A model generated the notes under the pieces. The model was not told where the DNA came from, ran no database searches, and saw nothing but the letters and a program-made list of their open reading frames with translations. A program made the translations under genes and the position numbers. From assembly GCF_001436755.1 (NCBI RefSeq), contig NZ_AYZD01000018.1, positions 175,061-239,060 on the forward strand: a stretch of DNA of 64,000 bases, read 5' to 3'. Of this stretch, positions 37,501 through 45,415 are shown piece after piece; within the stretch, counting starts at the first letter, position 1; every line of letters begins with the position of its first letter. The stretch comes from Liquorilactobacillus aquaticus DSM 21051. GTDB lineage: Bacteria; Bacillota; Bacilli; Lactobacillales; Lactobacillaceae.

Positions 37501-38711
37501 TTTTCACCATACATCGGTAACTGATCTTGAATCATATTGAAATCACCTAATTGCATCTTAGAAGACGAGAGCATATGAGTGAAGTTAGTTCCTAAACGCT
37601 TAGTATTGTCAGCAGACAAGCCTAATGTATCAGACATAGTTAAAATTGATTTAGTCAATGTTTCAGTTCTTGGTGCATTATCAAATACGTGATAAAATTG
37701 TTGATCTAATTCGTCAACAACATTTATAGACTGATTGTAAGCAGCTGATAAGTGGTTAGAAATATCTACCATTTGCTGGCCTTTACCATGAGAACCTGTC
37801 AAAGTATCCCAAGTTGATGCCATAACTTGTTGCTTGTTATCATATTCAACTACCGCGTCCTTTAATTCTGAAAAGTGAGCTTGAACAGAAGCTAATACAT
37901 TAGTAATTCCGTTTGCAACTAGATGTGCTCCTAAAATAGTTCCAAATAAGTGTGACGTTTTTTCGGCTTTTTCGTTAACGTCTGTTAAACGGCCTTTTAT
38001 TCCATCCATGAAACTACTAGGCTTTTTATTCATAGACTCTCGCAACTCATTCATTTCAGTCTTAGTTTTAGCCATTGCCGTTCCAGTCTCATTTAATCGA
38101 ACTTGCTGCCTTTTATAGGCATCACTAGTAGCACCAGACTCACTAGCGACCCGTTTTAGTTCCTCTTGTTGCTTAGAGTATTGTGATGAAAGATTAGACA
38201 AAGATTGTTTTAAGCCACTCATTTTAGCTCTGTTGGCTTCTTCGGCTTTCCCCTCAGCTTGTAAGCGCTCAACGAAACTTTTTGAAAGTTCATTGGACTG
38301 ACGGTAGCCTTTTTGCAAATCAGCTAGCCCACTAGCATAGTACGTCATGCTAGACTTTGCACGTGTTTGTTGTGCTTCTAAGGAAGCAAGCTGTTTAGTT
38401 GATGAATCAATCTGTTTCTGCAACTTTAAATAAGATTCAGCGCCCTCTTGGGTAGTTTTGTCTAGTCCGTTTTGGCGACTTTTAAGCTCATTAATTTTGG
38501 CTTTCTGCCTATCAATAACGTCGCCTAATCCATTAAACCTTGTTTGTGCAGCTCCAATAGCATCTCCAGATGATTTCAATGCTGTTTCTTGTGCTTTCCA
38601 TGCATTGGTAGCAGCACTAACAGCATCTTTTAATCCCTTTAAAGATCCAACAGCTGAAACAGTATTGATAGCAACACGAGTTGCCATTTCATATTGAACA
38701 TTCGCTGTCAT
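34578..38711 (-). CDS. Tail tape measure protein with SLT lysozyme-like domain
   Basis: 1377 residues, which sets tail length and helps DNA entry. N-terminal coiled coil (about 40-240), a tape-measure core domain (about 260-480, LNTNFTHMLSSSKMQ-type), hydrophobic helices (about 620-740), Trp-containing repeats (about 790-870), then a soluble lytic transglycosylase-like domain near 1190-1290 with IAQESNGNP (Glu) and SKGLLQYIQP. The C-terminal tail is coiled. ATG start behind AAAGGAGGTTG. Largest gene in the prophage, downstream of gpG/gpGT as usual. Confidence 0.95.
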   Translation of the reverse strand: MTANVQYEMATRVAINTVSAVGSLKGLKDAVSAATNAWKAQETALKSSGDAIGAAQTRFNGLGDVIDRQKAKINELKSRQNGLDKTTQEGAESYLKLQKQIDSSTKQLASLEAQQTRAKSSMTYYASGLADLQKGYRQSNELSKSFVERLQAEGKAEEANRAKMSGLKQSLSNLSSQYSKQQEELKRVASESGATSDAYKRQQVRLNETGTAMAKTKTEMNELRESMNKKPSSFMDGIKGRLTDVNEKAEKTSHLFGTILGAHLVANGITNVLASVQAHFSELKDAVVEYDNKQQVMASTWDTLTGSHGKGQQMVDISNHLSAAYNQSINVVDELDQQFYHVFDNAPRTETLTKSILTMSDTLGLSADNTKRLGTNFTHMLSSSKMQLGDFNMIQDQLPMYGEKLLEYEREKQKNHKLTMSQLRDEMSAGKVSADDAETVMNELGKKYQSASENLMKTGPGMVRSIKTQSPALLDALYEPIRKMKNPFIGQISHWIQDSDTKKEFKAVGDAFQMQINDIITAFAGNSKKVNLGDGLTKGLFNLQTGIDKLGATIVAHKDQIKELFSSMKTASKTSFSVLVQTLKDLEPVLQIVGQLASDHPKTFAAIAANGLLASKAISGLAIAFKGLDVMKGTASTLGGIAKRLVFKPKIDGATGKKELSLFAKGVKGIALGVGKGLKWTASIVTKGAQLAMTGLLKTAKITGSGIKLAFNFLKANPFILIVTAIAAVIAALVELYKHNAKFRAFVNSLIKAAQNAWKNVTKFFKVLWKDSIGAIENMYKGVTGWLGNMKKGMEKHASEAWKNTKSAFSDGWNNVKNWTSDGASKISSGFSNMKKWTIGHAKDMWSSHKGTFKDGYSVLQNYTQTWHDVMTGKWGKVGSDLKNVANSINKFMRDVFTGMYNKLNDLTGGRLGDVLNTFKSIFGKIHDVVSGAIDKVHHAFTGIVRGVLKPFNSMLSGLKKGINWVLDKVGADKIGASWSVPMPSYATGTKDTHQGGLAMVNDAPGTNYREMFHLPTGEIGMFPKDRNIIVPLPKGTSVLDGDRSASLAKMLGVPAYKSGIGSFFSSMWNKGKDILDDVDKILAHPIDFMEGVFKKFTNGISSKAGMASDIITHFPGTVAKSAVKWVKKMFEDMGDSGNPGGSGVTRWKDTIKKAAAKMHVDLSGAGMNAVLHRIAQESNGNPTVTNNWDSNAKAGTPSKGLLQYIQPTLSSWVPKGVKANLASGWSQLTALFNDSNWLSDISVKGGWGPTGHKRMANGGIVSTNQMIEVAEGNKKEMVIPMVGQSSRAWSLLKEVIDNYADGQLNSQNVVSKMSDQKDEQVEKLKNKVEDVSVKFDQLLSLMKQQIDATKGIGTFDQQAKYRQQGLDQSMSDMQAI

Positions 38712-38759
38712 TTTTCAACCTCCTTTCATGTAAAATAAAAAGCAGATGATAGCCTTTGG

Positions 38760-39448
38760 TTAGCCCCTCATTCTTCTATGTGCTTCTGCCGCACTTAATG
38801 CTCGTTTATCACGAGGCTTAGAACTCATGACTTCCAATAACTCAAAATAGTCTTCTTGATCAATAGTACTGAGTGATATGCCAGATTCAAAAAGTAATCG
38901 TTTTTTGAAATACATATAGTCTTCAATTTCATTTTTAAAGTTATAATCTTGCTTTTTAAGATCTACTAATCTTTTTTTGGGTCCTTATCTCCATTAACAG
39001 GCTTGAAATTAATATCTGAATCATTTAATTGTGGGTTTTTAATCTTAGTGATGACATACGAGACGAACTCGCCAAGTTCTGCAAATCCAGGTAATGTTTT
39101 TTTGGCCTTCAAAATTTGTTTTTCATTTAAATTAAGTGATTGCTGAAGGAAAGCAAATAGCTCGTTGCCAACATCTTCCTCTTTATTTATATCTTTTTGG
39201 GCTTCTTCAGCATCCGCCAAGTTAGCTTTTAATTTTTCAAGTTCTGTCATTGCTTTTGTGTCTTTTTGATTTTCACTCTCTTTTGCTTTTTTACTTTCTT
39301 TGTCAGCAATAGACTGTTTTAGTGACTGAATGCTTAAACCATTTAATTCTTTAGCGACTCTCGTGGCCTCTGTTTGCAAATAAAACGAAGGCAAAACGCT
39401 TATCTCTTTTTTTATTCCAATTCTTTCAGCGTTAATTTTAATAATCAA
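38760..39448 (-). CDS. Tail assembly chaperone fusion gpGT (-1 frameshift product)
   Basis: Translation of gpG can slip -1 at A-AAA-AAA (38972-38978), just before the gpG stop. The shifted frame continues open for 70 codons (RLVDLKKQDYNF to RRMRG) and stops at 38760-38762, giving about 229 residues. A gpG/gpGT pair from such a slip is conserved in long-tailed phages; the ratio controls tape-measure coating and tube assembly. No separate start with SD is present for the second frame. Confidence 0.8.
38966..39448 (-). CDS. Tail assembly chaperone gpG
   Basis: 160 residues, unshifted product. An N-terminal beta part is followed by a long charged helix (about 45-95) and a helical C-terminus ending DPKKD. 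Length and location between major tail protein and tape measure identify it. The TTG start at 39448 has an AGGAGGAAATTA SD. It is expected to bind the tape measure protein. Confidence 0.85.
   Translation of the reverse strand: MIIKINAERIGIKKEISVLPSFYLQTEATRVAKELNGLSIQSLKQSIADKESKKAKESENQKDTKAMTELEKLKANLADAEEAQKDINKEEDVGNELFAFLQQSLNLNEKQILKAKKTLPGFAELGEFVSYVITKIKNPQLNDSDINFKPVNGDKDPKKD
38972..38978 (-). promoter_or_regulatory. Programmed -1 frameshift slippery heptamer
   Basis: A-AAA-AAA in the gpG reading phase, followed by G, two codons before the TAG stop. It is the classic -1 slippery site. Confidence 0.8.
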
Positions 39449-39501
39449 AATAATTTCCTCCTAATTTCGTCTCACTTTTATCGTCTCTGTGTTTTGCTTA
39501 A

Positions 39502-40389
39502 TTAAACAGCTGTTGACTCAAACGAACATGTAGCTAACTTACCGCCATCTTCTGTCTTGGCAGTGAATGTACCTGAACCCGATCCAACAAAGGCATAATT
39601 TCCATTTTCATCAATTGTTGCCAATGAAGCATCAGATGTTATAAATGTAGTATTTTTATTTGTTGCATTGTCTGGAGATATCATAGCCGTAATCTTACCA
39701 TTATCGCCAACTTTGCCATTTACTGTCACTTTGTCCAGTGCAATTCCTGTAACTGGTACTGAAGATTCTGTATATCCACCGAAAACTTCTTTCCGCATAG
39801 CGACCTCATCAAAAGTGGCATCCGCACTGTAAAAATACTTATATGGGCGTTGCACACCTTGATCATCTACAAACACTGTTTCTCCAAGCGGGTCGAGTGC
39901 ATCATATTCAAACGTACCATTATAATCAACTTCGGAATTTGTATTTGTTCCGTGACTATGACCAACTTCGATCATTTCACCATTAGCAAAACAATCATAG
40001 AATAAATGTCCTTCAAAATCGTAAGATGCCACAATAACTGCTACGTGTGGTTTCTTCGAGCTGGATAATACATAGCCACCCTTACCATCTGATACATAGC
40101 CTTTCATTTTAGCCATGACTGAACCATCCATATCCAACATAGTTAAAGCTAAGGATGGGGTTTGTGCCCCATGTGCCATTCTTTTGCTCTTGCCATTGGC
40201 ATACTGAGCAGTCCCTTTTTCTTCCAACCCGGTAATGTTAGCTGTCGTAGCACCTTCACCATCACCATCTGCGTGATAAATTCCGCTAGCTGACAATCCT
40301 TTTGCGGCATCTGCAATAATTTTCCCTGTATCATCCAACTTAGCAAACTCAACCCATGCGATATCTTTAAAACTAACACCTACTGGCAT
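39502..40389 (-). CDS. Major tail protein with C-terminal Ig-like (Big_2) domain
   Basis: 295 residues. The tube-forming part (about 1-205) has FKDIAWVEFAKLDDTG and EYDALDPLGE motifs of lactobacillal/lactococcal major tail proteins. Residues about 210-292 form a Big_2 immunoglobulin-like domain (ITAMISPDNATNKNT, ASLATIDENGNYAFVG). Such add-on domains decorate tails and may bind cell-wall glycans. ATG start behind GGAGGAATT. Confidence 0.93.
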   Translation of the reverse strand: MPVGVSFKDIAWVEFAKLDDTGKIIADAAKGLSASGIYHADGDGEGATTANITGLEEKGTAQYANGKSKRMAHGAQTPSLALTMLDMDGSVMAKMKGYVSDGKGGYVLSSSKKPHVAVIVASYDFEGHLFYDCFANGEMIEVGHSHGTNTNSEVDYNGTFEYDALDPLGETVFVDDQGVQRPYKYFYSADATFDEVAMRKEVFGGYTESSVPVTGIALDKVTVNGKVGDNGKITAMISPDNATNKNTTFITSDASLATIDENGNYAFVGSGSGTFTAKTEDGGKLATCSFESTAV

Positions 40390-40770
40390 TTAAATTCCTC
40401 CTTTAATGTTTTTGACAAAATAAAAGACCTTCGTCCATTGTTTTGAGACGGGGTCTTTTACTCGACTCTTAGATTGGTCAATACGCCAGCCATTCATCAC
40501 AAAGAGCTCAGCAAGTGCAATCTCAGAATCTTGAAAATTTAATTTTGCTTTTAAAACATAGAATATTTGTACTTCTACGCCTATTTGCCAACTTTTAAAC
40601 ATCCCATTGGCATAATAAAAAGGCTCATTCACATATTCGGTAATCACCATAGTAGTTTGTTCTGTACTAGGTGTTACTCCGTCTGGAATTGAGCCTTGAA
40701 ATAAATTATCGATCCAGCTTAAATTTGCAGATTTAACTACATTTTTAGCTTGGACTACTGGTAAATCCAC
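40390..40770 (-). CDS. Tail completion protein, DUF806-like
   Basis: 126 residues. It lies between the HK97 gp10-like gene and the major tail protein, the usual place of DUF806/tail-terminator proteins that cap the tube at the head side. NEPFYYANG and KQWTKVFYFVKNI fit that family. Its GTG start at 40770 overlaps the upstream stop by one base (TAGTG). Confidence 0.78.
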   Translation of the reverse strand: MDLPVVQAKNVVKSANLSWIDNLFQGSIPDGVTPSTEQTTMVITEYVNEPFYYANGMFKSWQIGVEVQIFYVLKAKLNFQDSEIALAELFVMNGWRIDQSKSRVKDPVSKQWTKVFYFVKNIKGGI

Positions 40771-41165
40771 TAACCATCACCGCCAGTCAGTTCCTCGTAC
40801 TTCTTCTTTTCTGCTGCAAAGACTTCACTTCGTGATTCACGTCTTGCGTTGTCAACAAAGTGTGTAGCTTTCATATTTACCGTCCCATCATTCAAAAATC
40901 CTGCCACATAAGCTTTTTTCCCAAATCCAACTGTGCTATTGCCGTTTTTTTCTTTATCAATATCTGTTCCTTGACAAACAATATTGTCAGCCAAATGTCC
41001 ATATTTAACATCATTATGGCTTGATCTGTGCTTTTCTGTTTCAGCTTTTAAATGTTTGACAAAGACTTTAGCACCTGCTTCTGTAATTTGTGCCTGTTGT
41101 TCAGTATTAATGGCTTTCTTTTCAACACTATTCAGCCAATCGTGCAGTTGATCATCAAGTCCCAT
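40770..41165 (-). CDS. HK97 gp10-like tail component
   Basis: 131 residues with GAKVFVKHLKAETEKHR and VGFGKKAYVAGFLNDGT, characteristic of the HK97-gp10 family that joins head and tail. ATG start behind GGGGTGATTAA, 4 bp after the head-closure stop. It sits in the connector-tail block in the conserved order. Confidence 0.85.
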   Translation of the reverse strand: MGLDDQLHDWLNSVEKKAINTEQQAQITEAGAKVFVKHLKAETEKHRSSHNDVKYGHLADNIVCQGTDIDKEKNGNSTVGFGKKAYVAGFLNDGTVNMKATHFVDNARRESRSEVFAAEKKKYEELTGGDG

Positions 41166-41169
41166 TTAA

Positions 41170-41523
41170 TCACCCCACTTTAGCGACCTTTTTTAACATG
41201 ATTAGGTCATATCCGACTGGCAGTCCAGTTGAATCCATTGAGTTAGAGATGACTGTATAAATAATATCATCAGCGTCACTAGTGAAATGTGCTTTTGTGC
41301 CCTTTATAATTTGTGGATTTCTTCTGACAGCAATTGTGATCGTATCGTCAAATTCTGTTCCTAATAACTGATACTGTTGAAGCTGAGTTCGCTGGTAGAG
41401 TGCATAATGCAAGGTGTACTCAGGAAAAAAATTAGTGTCGTAGTCTCCAGCATTATTATTTTCAACATTTTTTACACTCCCAAACTCAATCGTTTTATTG
41501 AAACGACTAACCGCTATTTTCAT
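41170..41523 (-). CDS. Head closure / head-tail adaptor protein
   Basis: 117 residues resembling SPP1 gp16-type head closure proteins: FNKTIEFGSV start, beta-rich body (TEFDDTITIAVRRN), followed by DIIYTVIS. It seals the portal and docks the tail. ATG start behind GGAGAGC; it overlaps the upstream connector by 17 bp. Confidence 0.82.
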   Translation of the reverse strand: MKIAVSRFNKTIEFGSVKNVENNNAGDYDTNFFPEYTLHYALYQRTQLQQYQLLGTEFDDTITIAVRRNPQIIKGTKAHFTSDADDIIYTVISNSMDSTGLPVGYDLIMLKKVAKVG

Positions 41524-41830
41524 TTTTAGCTCTCCTGATCTTCCAACGTATGCCGTTAATCATATAAAGATAACTTGGTGGATAAGCATCTTGAACAGTT
41601 GCAAGTTCTCCTCGATTGTAATAATTAAAATCAACAAAGACTTTTACAGCTTGGTTAAACAATTTATAACCTCGATATACTGAAACATCGACCGTTGGAT
41701 CAATATTTCCCATAATATCCTCTTCAGCCATACTAATCAGGTCTTCCAAAACATCTGTATCAATTCCGTTATCTAGATTTAAATATTTTTGCATATCCGA
41801 AGTATTCACACCTGCCGCATCATCTGCCAC
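41507..41830 (-). CDS. Head-tail connector (gp6-like)
   Basis: 107 residues. Helical DNA-packaging connector family: DTDVLEDLISMAEEDIMG, FNQAVKVFVDFNYYNRG and SYLYMINGIRWKI. It extends the portal channel. GTG start at 41830 behind GAAGGAG. The 113-bp gap to the capsid gene contains a weak AGTGCT/AGCACT hairpin and no gene. Confidence 0.85.
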   Translation of the reverse strand: MADDAAGVNTSDMQKYLNLDNGIDTDVLEDLISMAEEDIMGNIDPTVDVSVYRGYKLFNQAVKVFVDFNYYNRGELATVQDAYPPSYLYMINGIRWKIRRAKNENSG

Positions 41831-41943
41831 AAAATCACTCCTTCAGAACCGCCAGAACTGCATGCTCTCACTGTTTATTTCATGGGCGATTATCTATCTT
41901 AATGCTGAAATAGTGCTTAGAACACGTTTATCAGCACTTAATT

Positions 41944-43125
41944 TTATCCTTGACCACCTGCTGATGCCGTAGTAGATGCAGTTACAAAATAGCCAGCTTT
42001 TTCATCTGCAACCGTGACACCAAAGCGTAGAACAGCGGCTAAATATTGACCATAAACTTGATCATATTCCCATGAAAGATTTACTTCTTTACGGTCAGCA
42101 AAGAATACAGCTCTCTTAATATCACCAATAAATGCTTTCATATCTCCTGCTTTTCCAAGTAATGTATCTCCGACTTTGTAAACAGGAACGCCAAGCAAAG
42201 TACCCTTAGATGAAGAAGAAATATCCTGGTGGAAAATATATTGACCATTCTTGTCTTTCAAAGTATCTAAAATATCATAGAAAGACTGTGATGCAATAAT
42301 CACTGGCAAATAGGCAGGGTCAAGATCTACATTCAAAATATGTTTGATATCATCAACAGAGCTATCAGAATTAATAGTCACTGCTTTTGCAGTAAATGAC
42401 TGAAGAATTGGTGCAATTTCATGGTTAAATGTATTTACACGTTTTTCACCAATATCTTGTCCAAGAATATCTAAAGTTGATGGTTGTGCATCATCAATTG
42501 ATTCTTGGGAAACTGTCAAAGCACCACGATGCGTGATAACTTCCCAATCAATATCAGTAAAATCAGGTTTTGCGAGTTCAGAATTTTCTTTCAACTCATC
42601 AGTTGAAGGCAAGTAATCATCTGCACGTTTTTTAATAGGATAAGTTCCTTTTTTAGTAGCTACTGGTGTTTTAGTCAGCAGTGTTGAAAGGTCTACAACA
42701 CTGTTAACCTCAGAAGACGGATTATAAATAATAGTTTCAGGAATGATTGGTGACATTTCAGTTGAACTAACTTGATTTTTTGCTGGGACTCTTTTCATAA
42801 AGTTCAAAATAGCTTTCTTTTGATTTTCCAACTTGTTTTTTGCTGAATTAGGTGTTAAATTTTTGCCTTTATCTTCCGAATTAACAAGATTATTGCTTTC
42901 AGCTTCTTCTTTATCGATTTCACCCTGTAAATCAGTGATTTGAGATTCTAAAGCATCCCGTCTCACTTTTTCATTACTTAACTGTTCTCTAACTGCCTTC
43001 ATATCTTCTACAGACGAAGAATCATCTTGGAGTTTTGCATTCAAATCAGCATTCAAATCAGCACATTTAGCAGATACCTTGTTGAACTTTGCCTGTAATT
43101 GTGCCATTAATTTTTGCTTGTTCAT
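41944..43125 (-). CDS. Major capsid protein, HK97 family
   Basis: 393 residues. The N-terminal about 110 residues are a charged coiled-coil delta (scaffold) domain removed by the upstream protease. The HK97 fold follows, with ALTVSQESIDDAQPSTLD, LPVIIASQSFYDIL, GTLLGVPVYKVGD and RFGVTVADEKAGYFVT. ATG start behind GGGGGAAAAATA. Order portal-protease-capsid is classic. Confidence 0.95.
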   Translation of the reverse strand: MNKQKLMAQLQAKFNKVSAKCADLNADLNAKLQDDSSSVEDMKAVREQLSNEKVRRDALESQITDLQGEIDKEEAESNNLVNSEDKGKNLTPNSAKNKLENQKKAILNFMKRVPAKNQVSSTEMSPIIPETIIYNPSSEVNSVVDLSTLLTKTPVATKKGTYPIKKRADDYLPSTDELKENSELAKPDFTDIDWEVITHRGALTVSQESIDDAQPSTLDILGQDIGEKRVNTFNHEIAPILQSFTAKAVTINSDSSVDDIKHILNVDLDPAYLPVIIASQSFYDILDTLKDKNGQYIFHQDISSSSKGTLLGVPVYKVGDTLLGKAGDMKAFIGDIKRAVFFADRKEVNLSWEYDQVYGQYLAAVLRFGVTVADEKAGYFVTASTTASAGGQG

Positions 43126-43137
43126 TATTTTTCCCCC

Positions 43138-44091
43138 TTATTTTTGGTCAAGAAAAATAGCCAACTTCTTTTGGCGTAGATTTTGAAGTCGACTATTATT
43201 TTTTTTACTGTTCTTTTCATTTGATTCATCAGGACTCGAAAGTTCATCCTCTGTCACCCATCGATGATCTACTACTTCAGGCGTTCCATCAGTAGGTGTG
43301 TAATCAATCATGTAAACATTTGCGTTATATGCATGATCAACTACGCCTTTTGCTCCTTTCATACCTGACATATGATCAGCTAATACTGTAACTTCTGTTC
43401 CCTCCGGATAAAGAGGATTTATTGCAGGATTCAAATTGTCATCGGAGTCTCCACTGCCCATAGACATATTCAGCTGCTTAATTTTTTTATTTTCTGCAAC
43501 CAAATTTTTCACTTTTTCAATTGCTTTGTGTGGAATCAATTTTCCAATAGTATTAGTGACAGGTTCTGGACTATAATCAATTTGCTCATCGGCAAGCCCT
43601 AAATTAATCGCATCTTCTGCGCTCAGCCATGTTTCTTTATCCATGAGTGCTAAAAAGTCATTTACGGGTTTGCCAGTCTTAACCGAGTACATATTTGCAA
43701 TAGCTTGATTAGTTGTCTTTAACATTCCCGATGTCGTGTCCATTTCATGATAATCGCCTTGGGTACCACATGATGCATTATGAATCATCATCTTTGCCCC
43801 AGGAGACATTTGGACCTTGTTTGCACCCATTGCAATAATTGTTCCAGCAGAATAGGCATTAGAAACAATTTGTGCTGTTACATTACCAGGATAATTATGC
43901 AAAGCCGTATAAACCTCTGTAGCTGCATCAACTTCTCCGCCATCGCTTGCAATTTCCATTGACACATCCGACCCGTCATTTGGTAACTGCCCAATAATAT
44001 CGGAAGGGGAAACTACCGTCATTCCGAACCAATCACGATAAATTGGAGCGTCATCATCATTTGTAATCATCCCATTAACCTTTATTAACAT
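43138..44091 (-). CDS. ClpP-like prohead protease
   Basis: 317 residues from ATG 44091, with AGGAGGTGATACTA as SD (the ORF extends nine bases further). The S14 fold has catalytic Ser in SNAYSAGTIIAMG and His in MMIHNASCG; the Asp follows in the AEDAINLGLADEQ region. It cleaves the capsid delta domain during head maturation. The C-terminal 120 residues are less conserved. It overlaps the portal gene end by about 17 bp. Confidence 0.93.
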   Translation of the reverse strand: MLIKVNGMITNDDDAPIYRDWFGMTVVSPSDIIGQLPNDGSDVSMEIASDGGEVDAATEVYTALHNYPGNVTAQIVSNAYSAGTIIAMGANKVQMSPGAKMMIHNASCGTQGDYHEMDTTSGMLKTTNQAIANMYSVKTGKPVNDFLALMDKETWLSAEDAINLGLADEQIDYSPEPVTNTIGKLIPHKAIEKVKNLVAENKKIKQLNMSMGSGDSDDNLNPAINPLYPEGTEVTVLADHMSGMKGAKGVVDHAYNANVYMIDYTPTDGTPEVVDHRWVTEDELSSPDESNEKNSKKNNSRLQNLRQKKLAIFLDQK

Positions 44092-45235
44092 TAGTATCAC
44101 CTCCTTTCATTGGTGATGTGTAGGCAGGCAAATTGTTGGGGCAAAATCTTGCGCGCTTTAACATAAATTCTGCTTGTGCTTGTCCTATTGCTCCAGCAGT
44201 GGTCAAATCTTTAATCTGGCTAACTAATAGCGAGTCGTCAACATCAAGCATGCTCTTAATATCTAATTCAAGATCAGGAGCATTTAGCTTTGTTCTTAGC
44301 TCATCAATAATCGGATTCACATACGTATTCAAATTTGCAAGGTAGAATGCTGTTACTTGTTCTTTATTACTATGTTGACTTTCAGTTGAAGACCCGCCAC
44401 CCAAAATATCGCTAGGAATACCAAATGCCTGTGAAATTTGATCAGCAGAATAACTTGCGTTTTCCGCTAATGCTTTGAACACATCTGCTTTTATTTCAAA
44501 TTGTTCATAATCCATGAAATCAGGCAGAGTCATTAATCTTCCAGAATTTTCTCCTGAATTGGCTTTTTCAAAAGCCTCTCTAGCATCTAAAAGATCTTCT
44601 GCATCATTTAAAGTCTTGCTTATTTTCAACTTTCCAGATGAATTTATCTGATTTTCCAATGCTTTTAGATTACTTTCATCACTCTTTTGCCCAACTGTGA
44701 GGGCTCCTTGAAGACTCTCCAATGGAGATTTTCCAATTAAAAACCTGTAATTTGGGTCCGGCATAAGCCTAAAATGAAGCATCTGATTCTGATTAAGTGT
44801 CATCTGTGGTCTTTCGTTGCTTTCATTGGCTGTATAAACGATACCTCTATTACCTGGAAGGTAGTTTATTTGCACATCTGATAGTGGAATATGTTCCAAA
44901 TCAGTGCCAACAAGTGGAACGTAATCATTTCCACCCAGACAGAGCTGTATTAAAACACCTTGCCAAAAAGAAAAACGACTGATCAGTCTACTAGGCTGTT
45001 CAAGTCGTTTTAATGCTGCTTTATTTTCAGTTTTAAAATGTGCTGACGCAACGTCACTTGATATCCGATTAATAACGCTGAATACATTAACATTGCTTAA
45101 AGCCTCATTTGCACCTACAAAAGAAATAGGTAGCCCAGCTATGCTAGACATCATTGAGTGCATCCCACTGCCACTTGGATAAACAAAGTTTTTCGCTTTT
45201 CTTTTCTTGAAATTTCTAGGAGTCAGCAATCCCAT
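44075..45235 (-). CDS. Phage portal protein, HK97 family
   Basis: 386 residues. Forms the dodecameric ring at the head vertex. Visible family features include NVFSVINRISSDVASA, RFSFWQGVLIQLCLGGNDYVPL, IGKSPLESLQGAL, and SQAFGIPSDILGG near 270. ATG start at 45235, four bases after the preceding stop, with GGAGGTGAG SD. Confidence 0.95.
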   Translation of the reverse strand: MGLLTPRNFKKRKAKNFVYPSGSGMHSMMSSIAGLPISFVGANEALSNVNVFSVINRISSDVASAHFKTENKAALKRLEQPSRLISRFSFWQGVLIQLCLGGNDYVPLVGTDLEHIPLSDVQINYLPGNRGIVYTANESNERPQMTLNQNQMLHFRLMPDPNYRFLIGKSPLESLQGALTVGQKSDESNLKALENQINSSGKLKISKTLNDAEDLLDAREAFEKANSGENSGRLMTLPDFMDYEQFEIKADVFKALAENASYSADQISQAFGIPSDILGGGSSTESQHSNKEQVTAFYLANLNTYVNPIIDELRTKLNAPDLELDIKSMLDVDDSLLVSQIKDLTTAGAIGQAQAEFMLKRARFCPNNLPAYTSPMKGGDTNVNKG

Positions 45236-45238
45236 TTA

Positions 45239-45415
45239 TTACTCACCTCCTTCCCTATCAAGAATGTAAGCTGCTAAGCATAGTTCAGCACCACTTACAA
45301 CATATCCTAAGGTAGTGTTGTAAGTAAAAACACCAATACCAATTAATACTAGGCCAGCCACAAAAATAAATACCGTTAACCAATTTTTTAGTAGTTCATT
45401 GATAGCTTTTGCCAT
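45239..45415 (-). CDS. Small membrane protein between terminase and portal (DUF1056-like)
   Basis: 58 residues, ATG 45415 to TAA 45239. Two hydrophobic helices (about 13-33 and 38-52). Position between terminase large subunit and portal, and size, match DUF1056 proteins of lactic acid bacterial phages; function unknown. Its ATG directly abuts the terminase stop (TAAATG) with GGTGGTGGG as SD. It is too short for the usual cut-off but its position and signals are good. Confidence 0.82.
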   Translation of the reverse strand: MAKAINELLKNWLTVFIFVAGLVLIGIGVFTYNTTLGYVVSGAELCLAAYILDREGGE

